The notes under the pieces were generated by a model. That model was given only the letters and a program-made list of their open reading frames with translations, was not told the origin of the DNA and ran no database searches. This document shows, piece by piece, positions 1-6,776 of a DNA stretch of 11,463 nucleotides; position 1 is the stretch's first letter; every line of letters begins with the position of its first letter. The DNA is taken from assembly GCA_028869495.1 (NCBI GenBank), contig JAGWRY010000191.1:1-11463 (forward strand), written 5' to 3'. The DNA is from Elusimicrobiota bacterium (GTDB taxonomy: Bacteria > Elusimicrobiota > Elusimicrobia > UBA1565 > UBA9628). The position numbers were made by a program, and so were the translations under genes.

Positions 1-238
1 CGGGAGTCAGGGCGGAGGCGGACAGCGCGGGAGCCAGGGGGACGGCGCCGAGCGCCGACGGGCCGAGCGCGGAGGCCGCGGCGGAAGGCAGGACGGCGGG
101 AACCGCGGCGCCCTCGGCGGCCGCGCCCTCGGTGAAGGTCTGCGCGGCGGCCCGATAGGCGCCGAAGCCCGGCGCGCCCAGGACGAGGGCGGCCGAGACG
201 AGTCCTCCGACGAAACGCTTGAGAGGGAAGCGGCGCAT
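1..238 (-). CDS. Ala-rich secreted protein, N-terminal fragment
   Basis: Partial gene: the start codon (ATG at 238-236) is inside the window and the reading frame stays open to the left edge, giving 79 residues. The N-terminus looks like a Sec signal peptide: a basic start MRRFPLKR, a hydrophobic stretch around residues 9-24, then a likely cleavage near AAAQ (about residues 30-33). What follows is low-complexity Ala/Pro/Ser/Leu sequence, probably a linker before a domain outside the window. There is no lipobox cysteine. A Shine-Dalgarno-like GGAGA lies at 257-261, about 18 nt from the ATG, too far for normal use. The space between them is filled by a perfect palindrome that could fold and bring them together. 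I do not recognise the function; the start and the export signal are the supported parts. Confidence 0.7.
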   Translation of the reverse strand, partial: MRRFPLKRFVGGLVSAALVLGAPGFGAYRAAAQTFTEGAAAEGAAVPAVLPSAAASALGPSALGAVPLAPALSASALTP

Positions 239-240
239 TT

Positions 241-256
241 GTTGATCTAGATCAAC
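241..256. promoter_or_regulatory. Perfect 16-bp palindrome containing an FNR/CRP-family consensus site
   Basis: GTTGATCTAGATCAAC is its own reverse complement. Its core (242-255) is TTGAT-N4-ATCAA, the exact consensus known for FNR/ANR-type regulators. The centre at 248.5 lies about 30 bp upstream of AT-rich -10-like sequences for the plus strand (TACATA 275-280, CATATA 277-282), so it would fall near -41.5 of a rightward start site around 287-291. That is the classic class II activator position. For the leftward gene it sits between the candidate ribosome-binding site and the ATG, a position better suited to repression or an mRNA hairpin (6-bp stem, 4-nt loop). The match is seen; the regulator is inferred, and no regulator gene is in this window. 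Confidence 0.6.
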
Positions 257-274
257 TCTCCGTCATCGGATTGT

Positions 275-282
275 TACATATA
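275..282 (+). promoter_or_regulatory. Candidate -10 region of the glycosyltransferase operon
   Basis: An AT-rich patch (TACATATA) in otherwise GC-dense DNA gives several overlapping -10-like hexamers. No good -35 hexamer stands 16-18 bp upstream; instead the FNR-type palindrome at 241-256 covers that position, as at activator-dependent promoters. The leader to the chosen start at 406 would be about 115 nt. That leader (290-405) contains GC-rich self-complementary stretches but no riboswitch or attenuator that I recognise. Confidence 0.35.
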
Positions 283-405
283 GGTCCCGCAAACTCGTGG
301 GCCCGCGGGGCCGCGGCGCGGCGGCATGGGGCCTACCTTTTATTAGGAATCCTGGTCCGCGGAGAGGCCGGAGCGCGCGTCGTGCGCGCGGAACGGGAAT
401 TTCCT

Positions 406-2103
406 ATGATGACGGGCGCTCCCGCACGAATGCTCGCCCGCCTGAGGAAAATGAAGCTTCCGGACGCGGATTCCCTGCGCTGGCTCGCCGTCGCGCTGGC
501 GCTGGCCGCGCTGGTGCGCCTCCTGGGGCTGTGCTGGGGCCTCCCTTACACTCCGAACGCCGACGAGCCGCACATCGTGGATCTCGCGGTCTCCTTCGGC
601 GCCGGGACCCTGCGGCCCTACGCGTTCAAGTACCCGACGCTCTGGCCGTACCTCCTCTTCTTTCTGTACGGGCTCTACTTCCTGGCCTGGTCGCTGTTCG
701 GACTGCGCCGCTCGGTCGCCGACTTCGCCGTGCTCTTCGCCTGGCATCCGGGCGGCTTCTACCTGATCGCGCGCCTGGCGGCGGCCGTCTTCTCGCTGGC
801 AGCGCCGCTGGTCCTTTGGCGGATGGAGAAGGACAGGCCGCTGGCCGCGCTCCTGCTGGCCTTCTCGCCGGTCGTCGTCGTGGAGGCGCACTCCGGCAAG
901 CCCGACACGCTGATGTTCCTGTTCTCCTGCGCGGCCTGGGGCTTCGCTTTGCGCGTCCTGCGCCGCGGCGCCCGGCGCGACTACTGGCTGTGCGGGACCC
1001 TGCTGGGACTGGCCGCGACGTCGCAGTTCACGGCCCTGCCCGCCTGCGCCGTCCTGCCGCTGGCGGCCCTCCTGAGGCCCGGGAAGACGGACTGGCGCTT
1101 CCTCGCCGAGGGGATCGCCTGCGGCGCGGCGGCCTTCCTCCTCGGCTCGCCCTACGCGCTGATCGAGCCGCGCTTCTTCCTCTCCTGGCTCGGCGGAGCC
1201 GGCTCCTACGCGGCGTCCGCCGCCTCGATCTGGAAGCCGGGACCGTTCCTGGCCTACACGGCGCGCACCCTCGGCGACTTCGCGGGGCCGTTCTCGATCG
1301 GCGGGGCGCTGGCTCTGCTCGGTCTGTTCGTCCGGCCGCGCGGCGGCGGGCGCCGCGCGCTCCTGCTGGCCCTGCCCGTCCTGGCCTACGCGGCGCTCCT
1401 CAGCTCGCCGCTGGCGGCGGGCGCGCGCAACCCGCGCTACCTGTTCGCGGTCCTGCCGGCCTGGGCCCTGCTCGCGGCCGACGGCTTCGAGGCGCTCAAA
1501 TCCGCGACGCCGCGGCGCGCCTGGATCTGGCTGGCGGCGCTGATCGTCCTGCCCGGCCTGGCCCTCGACCTGTCCCGGGACGCCAAGATGCGCGCGCCCG
1601 ACCCGCGCGCGCAGGCCGCCGACTGGATCCGCGCGCACGTCCCGGAGGGAACGGCGCTTCTGATGGACGTCCCGCACGCCTGCCCGCACCTCGTGATGGT
1701 GCGCCCCGAGGTCGAGGAGCTCGCGCGCCGGACCGCGGCGAGCGGCTCGCCGCGCGCGCGCCTGTACCGGGCGATGGCCGCCGGCCACCCGGGCGGCGGC
1801 TACCGGATCTACCGCATCGAGCGCACCGCGCTCGACCTGGGCACCTTGCCCAAGATCGTCGCGCTGTCGCAGGCCGACGCGCCGATGCTGGACGTCCGCG
1901 CGGGCTTGGCCCCGGCGCGGGCGGCGGGCGTGCGCTGGGTGGTCCTGTCCAGCTTCGGCGCCCGCCCCGAGACCTCTCCCGAGCTGGCGGGCTTCTTTTC
2001 GGCGCTCAAGACCGGGGCGACCCTCGCGAAGGTCTTCCCGGCGTCCAGCCGGTTCTGGCCGACGATCGAGATCTACGAGCTGAACGGCGGGAGGAGAGCA
2101 TGA
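406..2103 (+). CDS. Multi-pass GT-C glycosyltransferase (ArnT/PMT-like)
   Basis: An integral membrane protein of about 565 residues that probably transfers a sugar from a polyprenyl-phosphate donor to an acceptor on the outer face of the inner membrane. The first membrane segment (about residues 25-46) is followed by NADEPH (51-56), the acidic loop motif typical of the GT-C/PMT-2 superfamily. HSGKPDTLMF (162-171) matches the family's 'KPDTL' segment, and RNPRYLFAVLPAWALL (341-356) is also family-like. I count roughly ten hydrophobic segments up to residue 388, then a soluble C-terminal domain of about 175 residues. The frame is open further upstream (from TTG at 271), but that extension is not membrane-protein-like. 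The start could be ATG 406, 409, 430 or 451; none has a strong ribosome site, though GAGG sits 3 nt before 451. Its stop overlaps the next gene's ATG (ATGA), so the operon is coupled. Substrate unknown. Confidence 0.8.
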   Translation: MMTGAPARMLARLRKMKLPDADSLRWLAVALALAALVRLLGLCWGLPYTPNADEPHIVDLAVSFGAGTLRPYAFKYPTLWPYLLFFLYGLYFLAWSLFGLRRSVADFAVLFAWHPGGFYLIARLAAAVFSLAAPLVLWRMEKDRPLAALLLAFSPVVVVEAHSGKPDTLMFLFSCAAWGFALRVLRRGARRDYWLCGTLLGLAATSQFTALPACAVLPLAALLRPGKTDWRFLAEGIACGAAAFLLGSPYALIEPRFFLSWLGGAGSYAASAASIWKPGPFLAYTARTLGDFAGPFSIGGALALLGLFVRPRGGGRRALLLALPVLAYAALLSSPLAAGARNPRYLFAVLPAWALLAADGFEALKSATPRRAWIWLAALIVLPGLALDLSRDAKMRAPDPRAQAADWIRAHVPEGTALLMDVPHACPHLVMVRPEVEELARRTAASGSPRARLYRAMAAGHPGGGYRIYRIERTALDLGTLPKIVALSQADAPMLDVRAGLAPARAAGVRWVVLSSFGARPETSPELAGFFSALKTGATLAKVFPASSRFWPTIEIYELNGGRRA

Positions 2104-3059
2104 ACGTCCTGGTGACCGGCGGCGCCGGCCTGATCGGAAGCTCGCTGTGCCGGCGTCTCCTCGAGCGCGGCGACTCGGTCGTCTGCGTCGACGACTTCTC
2201 GCTGGGCACGCCGCGCCACGTCCAGGATCTCAAAAAAGAGAAGGGCTTCCGCCTCGAGAAGCGGGACGTTGCCAAGCCCGGCTGGCATAAAGGCTTGAAG
2301 GGGCCGTTCGAGCTGGTCGTGCATCTGGCCGCGAACTCCGACATCTCGACGGGACGTAAAAAACCGGAGATGGACCTGGAGCGCACCCTTCTGACGACCT
2401 TCGAGACCCTGCAGGCGGCGCGCGCGCTGCGCGCGCGCGGATTCGCGTTCGCCTCCAGCTCGGCCGTCTACGGCTACGAGCCGGTCTTCCCGACGCCGGA
2501 GTCGGCGCCGCGCCTGCACCCGGTCTCGGTCTACGGCGCGGGCAAACTGGCCTCCGAGGCCTACATCAGCGCCTTCGTCGAGAACTACGGCCTGAACGCC
2601 TGGGTCTACCGCTTCGGCAACGTCGTCGGGAGGCGCCTGACCCACGGCGCGATCTACGACTTCGTCGCGAAGCTCCGCCGCGACCCCTCCAAGCTCGAAG
2701 TCCTGGGCGACGGGCGCCAGCGCAAGACCTACATCGACGTCGAGGACTGCGTCTCCGGCATCCTGCACGGCGTCGCCAAGAGCCCCGCCGGCAAAACCCA
2801 CGCCGAGCGCTTCCAGGTCTTCAACCTGAGCACCGACGGCGCGACCTCGGTGCGCGAGATCGCCGAGGAGGCCGCGCGCGTCCTGACCGGCGGCAAGGCC
2901 CGGATCCAGTACGGCGAGTCGCCGATCGGCTGGGTCGGCGACGTCCCGCGCACCAGCCTGGACGTCGCCAAGCTCAAGGCCCTGGGCTGGGCGCCGAAGC
3001 TGGACTCGCTGTCCGCCGTCCGGAAGTCCGTCGCCGACTACGCGGAGTGGTCCAAGTGA
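2100..3059 (+). CDS. NAD-dependent epimerase/dehydratase (extended SDR, sugar-nucleotide)
   Basis: A 319-residue extended short-chain dehydrogenase/reductase acting on a nucleotide sugar, such as a UDP-sugar 4-epimerase or 4,6-dehydratase. The Rossmann motif TGGAGLIGS (6-14) begins the protein, an acidic residue ends beta-2 (VDDFS, 30-34), HLAANS is at 75-80, the active-site serine segment is ASSSAVYG (118-125), and the catalytic pair is Y145 and K149 (YGAGK). RFGNVVG (171-177) and GWVGDVP (277-283) are common in this family. The start is clear: a strong GGAGGAG site precedes an ATG that overlaps the upstream stop as ATGA. Its place between two glycosyltransferases suggests it supplies the sugar nucleotide they use. 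The exact reaction cannot be told from sequence alone. Confidence 0.88.
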   Translation: MNVLVTGGAGLIGSSLCRRLLERGDSVVCVDDFSLGTPRHVQDLKKEKGFRLEKRDVAKPGWHKGLKGPFELVVHLAANSDISTGRKKPEMDLERTLLTTFETLQAARALRARGFAFASSSAVYGYEPVFPTPESAPRLHPVSVYGAGKLASEAYISAFVENYGLNAWVYRFGNVVGRRLTHGAIYDFVAKLRRDPSKLEVLGDGRQRKTYIDVEDCVSGILHGVAKSPAGKTHAERFQVFNLSTDGATSVREIAEEAARVLTGGKARIQYGESPIGWVGDVPRTSLDVAKLKALGWAPKLDSLSAVRKSVADYAEWSK

Positions 3060-3733
3060 TCGCCGGCAAGAAGGTCAGCCTGATCGTCCCGACCTTGAAC
3101 GAGGAGGAAGGGCTGGCCCGCGTCTACGAGCTGATCCCCAAGTCCGTGGACGAGGTCGTCGTCGTGGACGGTCAGAGCCGGGACCGCACCCGCGAGATCG
3201 CCGCCGCCCACGGCGCCGTCGTCGTCGTCGAGCCGCGCCGCGGCTACGGCCGGGCTTACCGCACCGGCTTCGAGAAGGCGACCGGCGACATCGTCGCCAC
3301 CTGCGACGGCGACGGCACCTACCCCGTCGATCACTTGGACGAGTTCGTCGCCTATCTCGACGAGCGCGACCTGGACTTCCTCTCCTGCTCGCGCTTCCCG
3401 CTGATCGACCCACGCAGCATGGACCGCCGCAACCAGCTCGGCAACCGCGCGATGACCGCCGCCGCCAGCGTCCTGTGGCTGCACCGCTTCCACGACATCC
3501 TGTCCGGCATGTGGGTCTTCCGCAGATCCGCGCTGTCCGCCTTCGAGCTCGGCAGCGACGGCTGGAACCTCTCCGAGGAGATCAAGCTGCGCGCCTACAT
3601 GGCGCTGGGCACCAAATTCGGCGAGACCCCCTCTCCCTACTACGCCCGCCTCGGCGAGACCAAGCTGATGCCCTGGCGCGTCGGCGTCGAGAACCTGATC
3701 TACCTCGCCGGCCTGCGTCTCGGGATCGTCTGA
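3056..3733 (+). CDS. Family 2 glycosyltransferase, DPM1/polyprenyl-phosphate type
   Basis: A 225-residue soluble GT-A fold enzyme, probably loading a hexose from a nucleotide sugar onto polyprenyl phosphate at the cytoplasmic membrane face. Family signs are SLIVPTLNEEEGL (8-20), VVDGQSRDRT (36-45) and the metal/nucleotide site CDGDGTYP (83-90, DxD type), then SGMWVFRRSAL (150-160). It lacks C-terminal membrane segments, so it resembles short DPM1-type enzymes rather than the membrane-anchored ArnC/GtrB kind. The GTG at 3056 is preferred: GGAG lies 8 nt upstream and the codon overlaps the previous stop (GTGA). An in-frame GTG at 3047 would coincide with that ribosome site. With the GT-C enzyme at the head of the operon, it forms a matched donor-maker and donor-user pair. 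Sugar identity unknown. Confidence 0.87.
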   Translation: MIAGKKVSLIVPTLNEEEGLARVYELIPKSVDEVVVVDGQSRDRTREIAAAHGAVVVVEPRRGYGRAYRTGFEKATGDIVATCDGDGTYPVDHLDEFVAYLDERDLDFLSCSRFPLIDPRSMDRRNQLGNRAMTAAASVLWLHRFHDILSGMWVFRRSALSAFELGSDGWNLSEEIKLRAYMALGTKFGETPSPYYARLGETKLMPWRVGVENLIYLAGLRLGIV

Positions 3734-3740
3734 CCGGCCG

Positions 3741-3758
3741 CGCCGCCCTTAGGCGGCG
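3741..3758. terminator. GC hairpin at convergent operon ends
   Basis: CGCCGCC-CTTA-GGCGGCG is a perfect 7-bp stem with a 4-nt loop, placed exactly where the rightward glycosyltransferase operon and the leftward ABC operon meet (15 bp apart). The TAA stop of the ABC gene lies in the loop. Neither strand has a T-run after the stem, so it is not a classical intrinsic terminator. It may be a 3'-end stabilising or pausing structure. GC-rich sequence makes chance hairpins common. Confidence 0.3.
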
Positions 3759-5890
3759 TCCGCGCCGCGGCGGCTCTCGGCGGCGGCGAGCACCCGGCGG
3801 CGCACCTCGGGCGCCTCGTTCAGGAGGTCGAAGAACGGCCCGCGCGAGAGGGTCAGGAACAGGCAGTCGGTCTTCGCGCGCACGGTGGCGCTGCGCGGGG
3901 CGTCCCCCAGCAGGGCCTGTTCGCCGAACTCCTCGCCGGCGCCCAAGGTCGCGACCTCGACCGGCCCCCGCGGGCCGGCGCGGAGGACCGCGACCTGGCC
4001 GCGCACGATCAGGTAGAACAGCTCGCCGGGCTCCCCTTCGCGCACCACGTCGTGGCCGGCCGGCGCGCGCACCGAGGCGAACTTCTCAGCCAACGCCGAC
4101 CGCTGGGCGTCCGAGAGCGGCGACAGGAGCGGGATCTCGCGCAGGCGCGCGGGCGTCACGCGCGCGCAGGCCCCGTCGGCGCTGAGCGCGAAGCCGTCCT
4201 GACGCCGCCAGAGGTCCGCGTAGAGGCCGCCGCGCGCGAGCAGGTCGGCATGGGCGCCGCTCTCGGCCACGCGCCCGTCGCTCAGCACGAAGATGACGTC
4301 GGCGTCCGCGGCGGCCGCCAAGCGGTGCGTGACCGCGACGGTCGTGCGCCCCGCGGCGCCGCGCTTCAGGGTCTCGTTCACCGCGGCCTCGGTCGCCGGA
4401 TCCAGCGCGGAGGTCGCCTCGTCGAGCAGCAGGACGGCGGGTTCGCGCACCAGCGCGCGCGCCAAACCCAGGCGCTGGCGCTGGCCGCCGGACAGGCTCA
4501 GTGCGTCCGGCCCCAGCGCGGCGTCGTAGCCGCCGGGCAGGGCGCGCGCGGTCTCATGCAGCGCGGCGGCGCGCGCGGCGCGCTCGACGTCCGCGTCCGA
4601 AGCGCCGGGACGGCCCAGGCGGATGTTCTCGCGCAGGGTGCCGCGGAAGATCGCCTCGTCCTGGAAGACGAAGCCCATTTGCGCGCGCAGGGACGCGAGA
4701 TCCGCCTCGGCAGCGTCCGCGCCGTCGAAGAGGACGCGGCCCGACGTCGGCGCCTGGAAGCCGGCGAGAAGGCTCAAGACCGTGCTCTTGCCCGAGCCGC
4801 TGGAACCCACGAGCGCCGCATAGGAGCCGCGCGGGATCTCCAGAGTCAGGCCGGACAGGACTTTCCCGCCGCCCGGGTAGGAGAACGCGACGTCCTCCAG
4901 CCGGATCGAGCGGCGCAGGGGCGCGACGGCGCGCCCGCGGCGGCGCTCGGCCGACGTCCGCACGCGGGCCAGCAGGCCGTCGACGCGGCGCAGGGACTCG
5001 CGCGCCGAGAGAAGGACGGGCGCCGAGCGCGTGGCGACGACCACCGACCAGCCCAGGTTCCAGAACACGCCGGCGAACGCCACGAAGGAACCGGGGCTCA
5101 GGCGCCCGCGGAACGTCATGACCGCGGTCGCGGCGACGAGCGCGATCTGGACCGCGTAGATCGTCAGCACCGTCGAGCGCTCGACCATCGCGCTCAGGAA
5201 CGCGCCGCGCTCGAGGCTTCTCTGGAAGGGGCGCAGCGCGCGATCGAACCGGTCGCGGGCCGCGCGCTCCAGGCCGTACGCCTTGACCGAGCGCAGGGCG
5301 GAGACGGGCTCCTCCAGCGCGGCCAGCAGGGCGGCCTCGCGCCGCTTGGTCTCGGCCACGGCGGCCGCCGCGCGCGGAGCGATCAGACGCGGACCGATCA
5401 GGACCAGCGGCCACAGCGCTGCCGCCGGCGCGGCCAGACGCCAATCCATGAGGACGAAGAGCAGCGCCGCGCCCATCGCCACGTTGAGCGCCGGAAGCAC
5501 CAGTCCGTTGACCGCGCCGGTCAGCCACGCGTCGAACGCGCCCAGGTCCGTCGAGAAGCGCGACAGGATGTCGCCCGCGGGCACGGCGGCCGGCCCGCCG
5601 GCGCGCAGGCGCAGCGCCTCGTCGAGCACCTCCTGGCGCAGGGCGGCCGAGGCCCGCGCGGCCCAGCGCGCCCACGCGCGGTCGCTCCACACCGAGAGGA
5701 CGGCGGCCAGCGCCGCGCCCGCGGCCAGGCCGCCCAGGACCGCGGCCAGAAGGCGCGCGTCGTGACGCGGGAAGACGTCGTCCAGGAGGAGCTTGTAGCT
5801 CAGCGTGAGCGCTCCGTCCACGCCCACCTCCAGGAGCGAGAGCGCCGCGGCCGCGGCCAGGGCGGCGCGGATCCCGGGCAGGCGCCTCAT
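3749..5890 (-). CDS. ABC exporter half-transporter with C-terminal cyclic-nucleotide-binding domain
   Basis: A 713-residue fusion. Residues about 1-300 form a type I exporter membrane domain; 328-565 form the nucleotide-binding domain with Walker A GSSGSGKST (362-370), Q-loop Q410, signature LSGGQ (466-470), Walker B VLLLDE (486-491) and H-loop H522, so ATPase activity is expected. Residues about 585-700 are a CNB (Crp/PKA-type) domain. Its phosphate-binding cassette FGEQALLGDAPRSATVRA (655-672) keeps both canonical ligand contacts, Glu657 and Arg666, so it may bind cAMP or cGMP. The protein probably works as a homodimer exporting a lipid, peptide or small molecule, with transport gated by a cyclic nucleotide. 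The start overlaps the methyltransferase stop (ATGA) and has no ribosome site of its own, implying coupled translation. The cargo is unknown; the methyltransferase partner hints at a modified small molecule, but that is inference. Confidence 0.9.
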   Translation of the reverse strand: MRRLPGIRAALAAAAALSLLEVGVDGALTLSYKLLLDDVFPRHDARLLAAVLGGLAAGAALAAVLSVWSDRAWARWAARASAALRQEVLDEALRLRAGGPAAVPAGDILSRFSTDLGAFDAWLTGAVNGLVLPALNVAMGAALLFVLMDWRLAAPAAALWPLVLIGPRLIAPRAAAAVAETKRREAALLAALEEPVSALRSVKAYGLERAARDRFDRALRPFQRSLERGAFLSAMVERSTVLTIYAVQIALVAATAVMTFRGRLSPGSFVAFAGVFWNLGWSVVVATRSAPVLLSARESLRRVDGLLARVRTSAERRRGRAVAPLRRSIRLEDVAFSYPGGGKVLSGLTLEIPRGSYAALVGSSGSGKSTVLSLLAGFQAPTSGRVLFDGADAAEADLASLRAQMGFVFQDEAIFRGTLRENIRLGRPGASDADVERAARAAALHETARALPGGYDAALGPDALSLSGGQRQRLGLARALVREPAVLLLDEATSALDPATEAAVNETLKRGAAGRTTVAVTHRLAAAADADVIFVLSDGRVAESGAHADLLARGGLYADLWRRQDGFALSADGACARVTPARLREIPLLSPLSDAQRSALAEKFASVRAPAGHDVVREGEPGELFYLIVRGQVAVLRAGPRGPVEVATLGAGEEFGEQALLGDAPRSATVRAKTDCLFLTLSRGPFFDLLNEAPEVRRRVLAAAESRRGADAA

Positions 5891-6720
5891 CGCGGCGCGC
5901 GACAGCGGATGATGAGCCGCTTGTTCCGGGACGGGCGCCGGCGGTCGAACGGGCGTCCGTCGAAGCCGCCGAGGATCTCCGCGCCGACGAACCCCGCGCG
6001 CTCCAGCAGCCTCAGCTCGTCGCGCAGAGGGATGTCTCGGAACAGGACGCGGACGATCACGCGGCGCGACGCGCGGCCGCGGCGGTCAAGCCAGTCGATG
6101 ATGTCGTAGCGGGCGGTGACGGGGCGGTCGGCCGCGTCGATCGCGTTCGACGAGAGGCGGATGGTCCCTCCCGTCGCGCGGTCGGGAACCGTCTTCTCGA
6201 CGTCCAGCCGCGCGCCGTCGGAGGGCCCCGTCATCCAGCCCGGCATGTCGTCCAGCACGAACCGGCCGCCGGGCACCAGATGGCGCCGCACGGCCTTGTA
6301 GGCGGCCAGTCGGTGCCGGTCCTCCAGCAGATGCGCGACCATCCCGAACGGCGCGATCGCCAGCGCGAAGCGGCGGCCCAGGCGCAGTCGGCCCGCGTCC
6401 GCGCGGACCAGGCGGCAGCGCGGTCCGAAGCGCGCCAGCTTGCGCCGCGCGAGCGCCAGCATCTCGGGACTCGCGTCCACGGCGGTAACTCCGAAGCCCG
6501 CGCGCAGGAGCCGCTCGGTGAGCCGCCCCGTCCCCGCGCCCAGCTCCAGGAGCTCGCCGCCGTCCGGCAGTCGCTCGCGCGCGCAGCGCAGGTAGAAGTC
6601 CGCGTCGCGGTCCAGCCCGCCGTAGAGGGCGTCGTACACCTCGGCGTACTTCACGTACTCTCCGCCGGCGAAGTGGAGACGCGGGGGCCAGTCGAGGTCC
6701 GGCGCTCGGCGCGCGGGCAT
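5887..6720 (-). CDS. Class I SAM-dependent methyltransferase
   Basis: A 277-residue cytoplasmic enzyme with a Rossmann-like SAM fold. Motif I is LELGAGTGR (58-66), the acidic residue ending beta-2 is D82 (AVDAS), a further motif is FALAIAPFGMVAHL (118-131), and LVPGGRFVLDDMP (148-160) is the usual strand after the SAM site. The N-terminal YAEVYDALYGGLDRDADFY matches the Methyltransf_25-type group. Substrate cannot be predicted. The ATG at 6720 is preferred: AGGTGA at 6726-6731 sits just upstream. A GTG at 6729, adding three residues, is also open. A sigma70-like promoter (6732-6760) ends so close that the transcript may have almost no leader. The stop overlaps the ABC exporter start (ATGA), so the two are one operon. 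Confidence 0.85.
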   Translation of the reverse strand: MPARRAPDLDWPPRLHFAGGEYVKYAEVYDALYGGLDRDADFYLRCARERLPDGGELLELGAGTGRLTERLLRAGFGVTAVDASPEMLALARRKLARFGPRCRLVRADAGRLRLGRRFALAIAPFGMVAHLLEDRHRLAAYKAVRRHLVPGGRFVLDDMPGWMTGPSDGARLDVEKTVPDRATGGTIRLSSNAIDAADRPVTARYDIIDWLDRRGRASRRVIVRVLFRDIPLRDELRLLERAGFVGAEILGGFDGRPFDRRRPSRNKRLIIRCRAPR

Positions 6721-6731
6721 GAGGGTCACCT

Positions 6732-6760
6732 ATTCTAAATCAGAGGCCCCCCGTTTTCAA
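6732..6760 (-). promoter_or_regulatory. Sigma70-type promoter for the methyltransferase-ABC operon
   Basis: On the minus strand TTGAAA (6760-6755) is followed by exactly 17 bp and TAGAAT (6737-6732), each one base from the consensus hexamers and with optimal spacing, inside one of the few AT-richer patches. Transcription would begin near 6725-6727, only about 5-7 nt before the ATG at 6720. The mRNA would then be almost leaderless, and the AGGTGA just upstream would be largely outside it. Confidence 0.6.
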
Positions 6761-6776
6761 CCCGCTCGGCGCGGTC

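Noticed and set aside
274..327. 17-codon minus-strand mini-ORF with a GGTAGG sequence 4 nt upstream, ahead of the secreted-protein gene
   Set aside because: Could be a leader peptide, but composition is plain and there is no attenuator structure or codon bias to support it.
271..405. In-frame 45-codon extension of the GT-C gene from a TTG codon
   Set aside because: It begins inside the -10-like patch, has no ribosome site, and its residues do not look like part of a GT-C enzyme.
297..3059. Long plus-strand open frame (about 920 codons) covering the GT-C gene in another frame
   Set aside because: Only its last 319 codons are real (the epimerase). The upstream part is an Arg/Pro/Gly-rich shadow caused by high GC and lacks any domain.
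4052..6109. 685-codon open frame on the plus strand opposite the ABC transporter
   Set aside because: Low-complexity Arg/Gln/Gly translation with no motif; the opposite strand encodes a motif-perfect ABC-CNB protein. Few stop codons are expected by composition.
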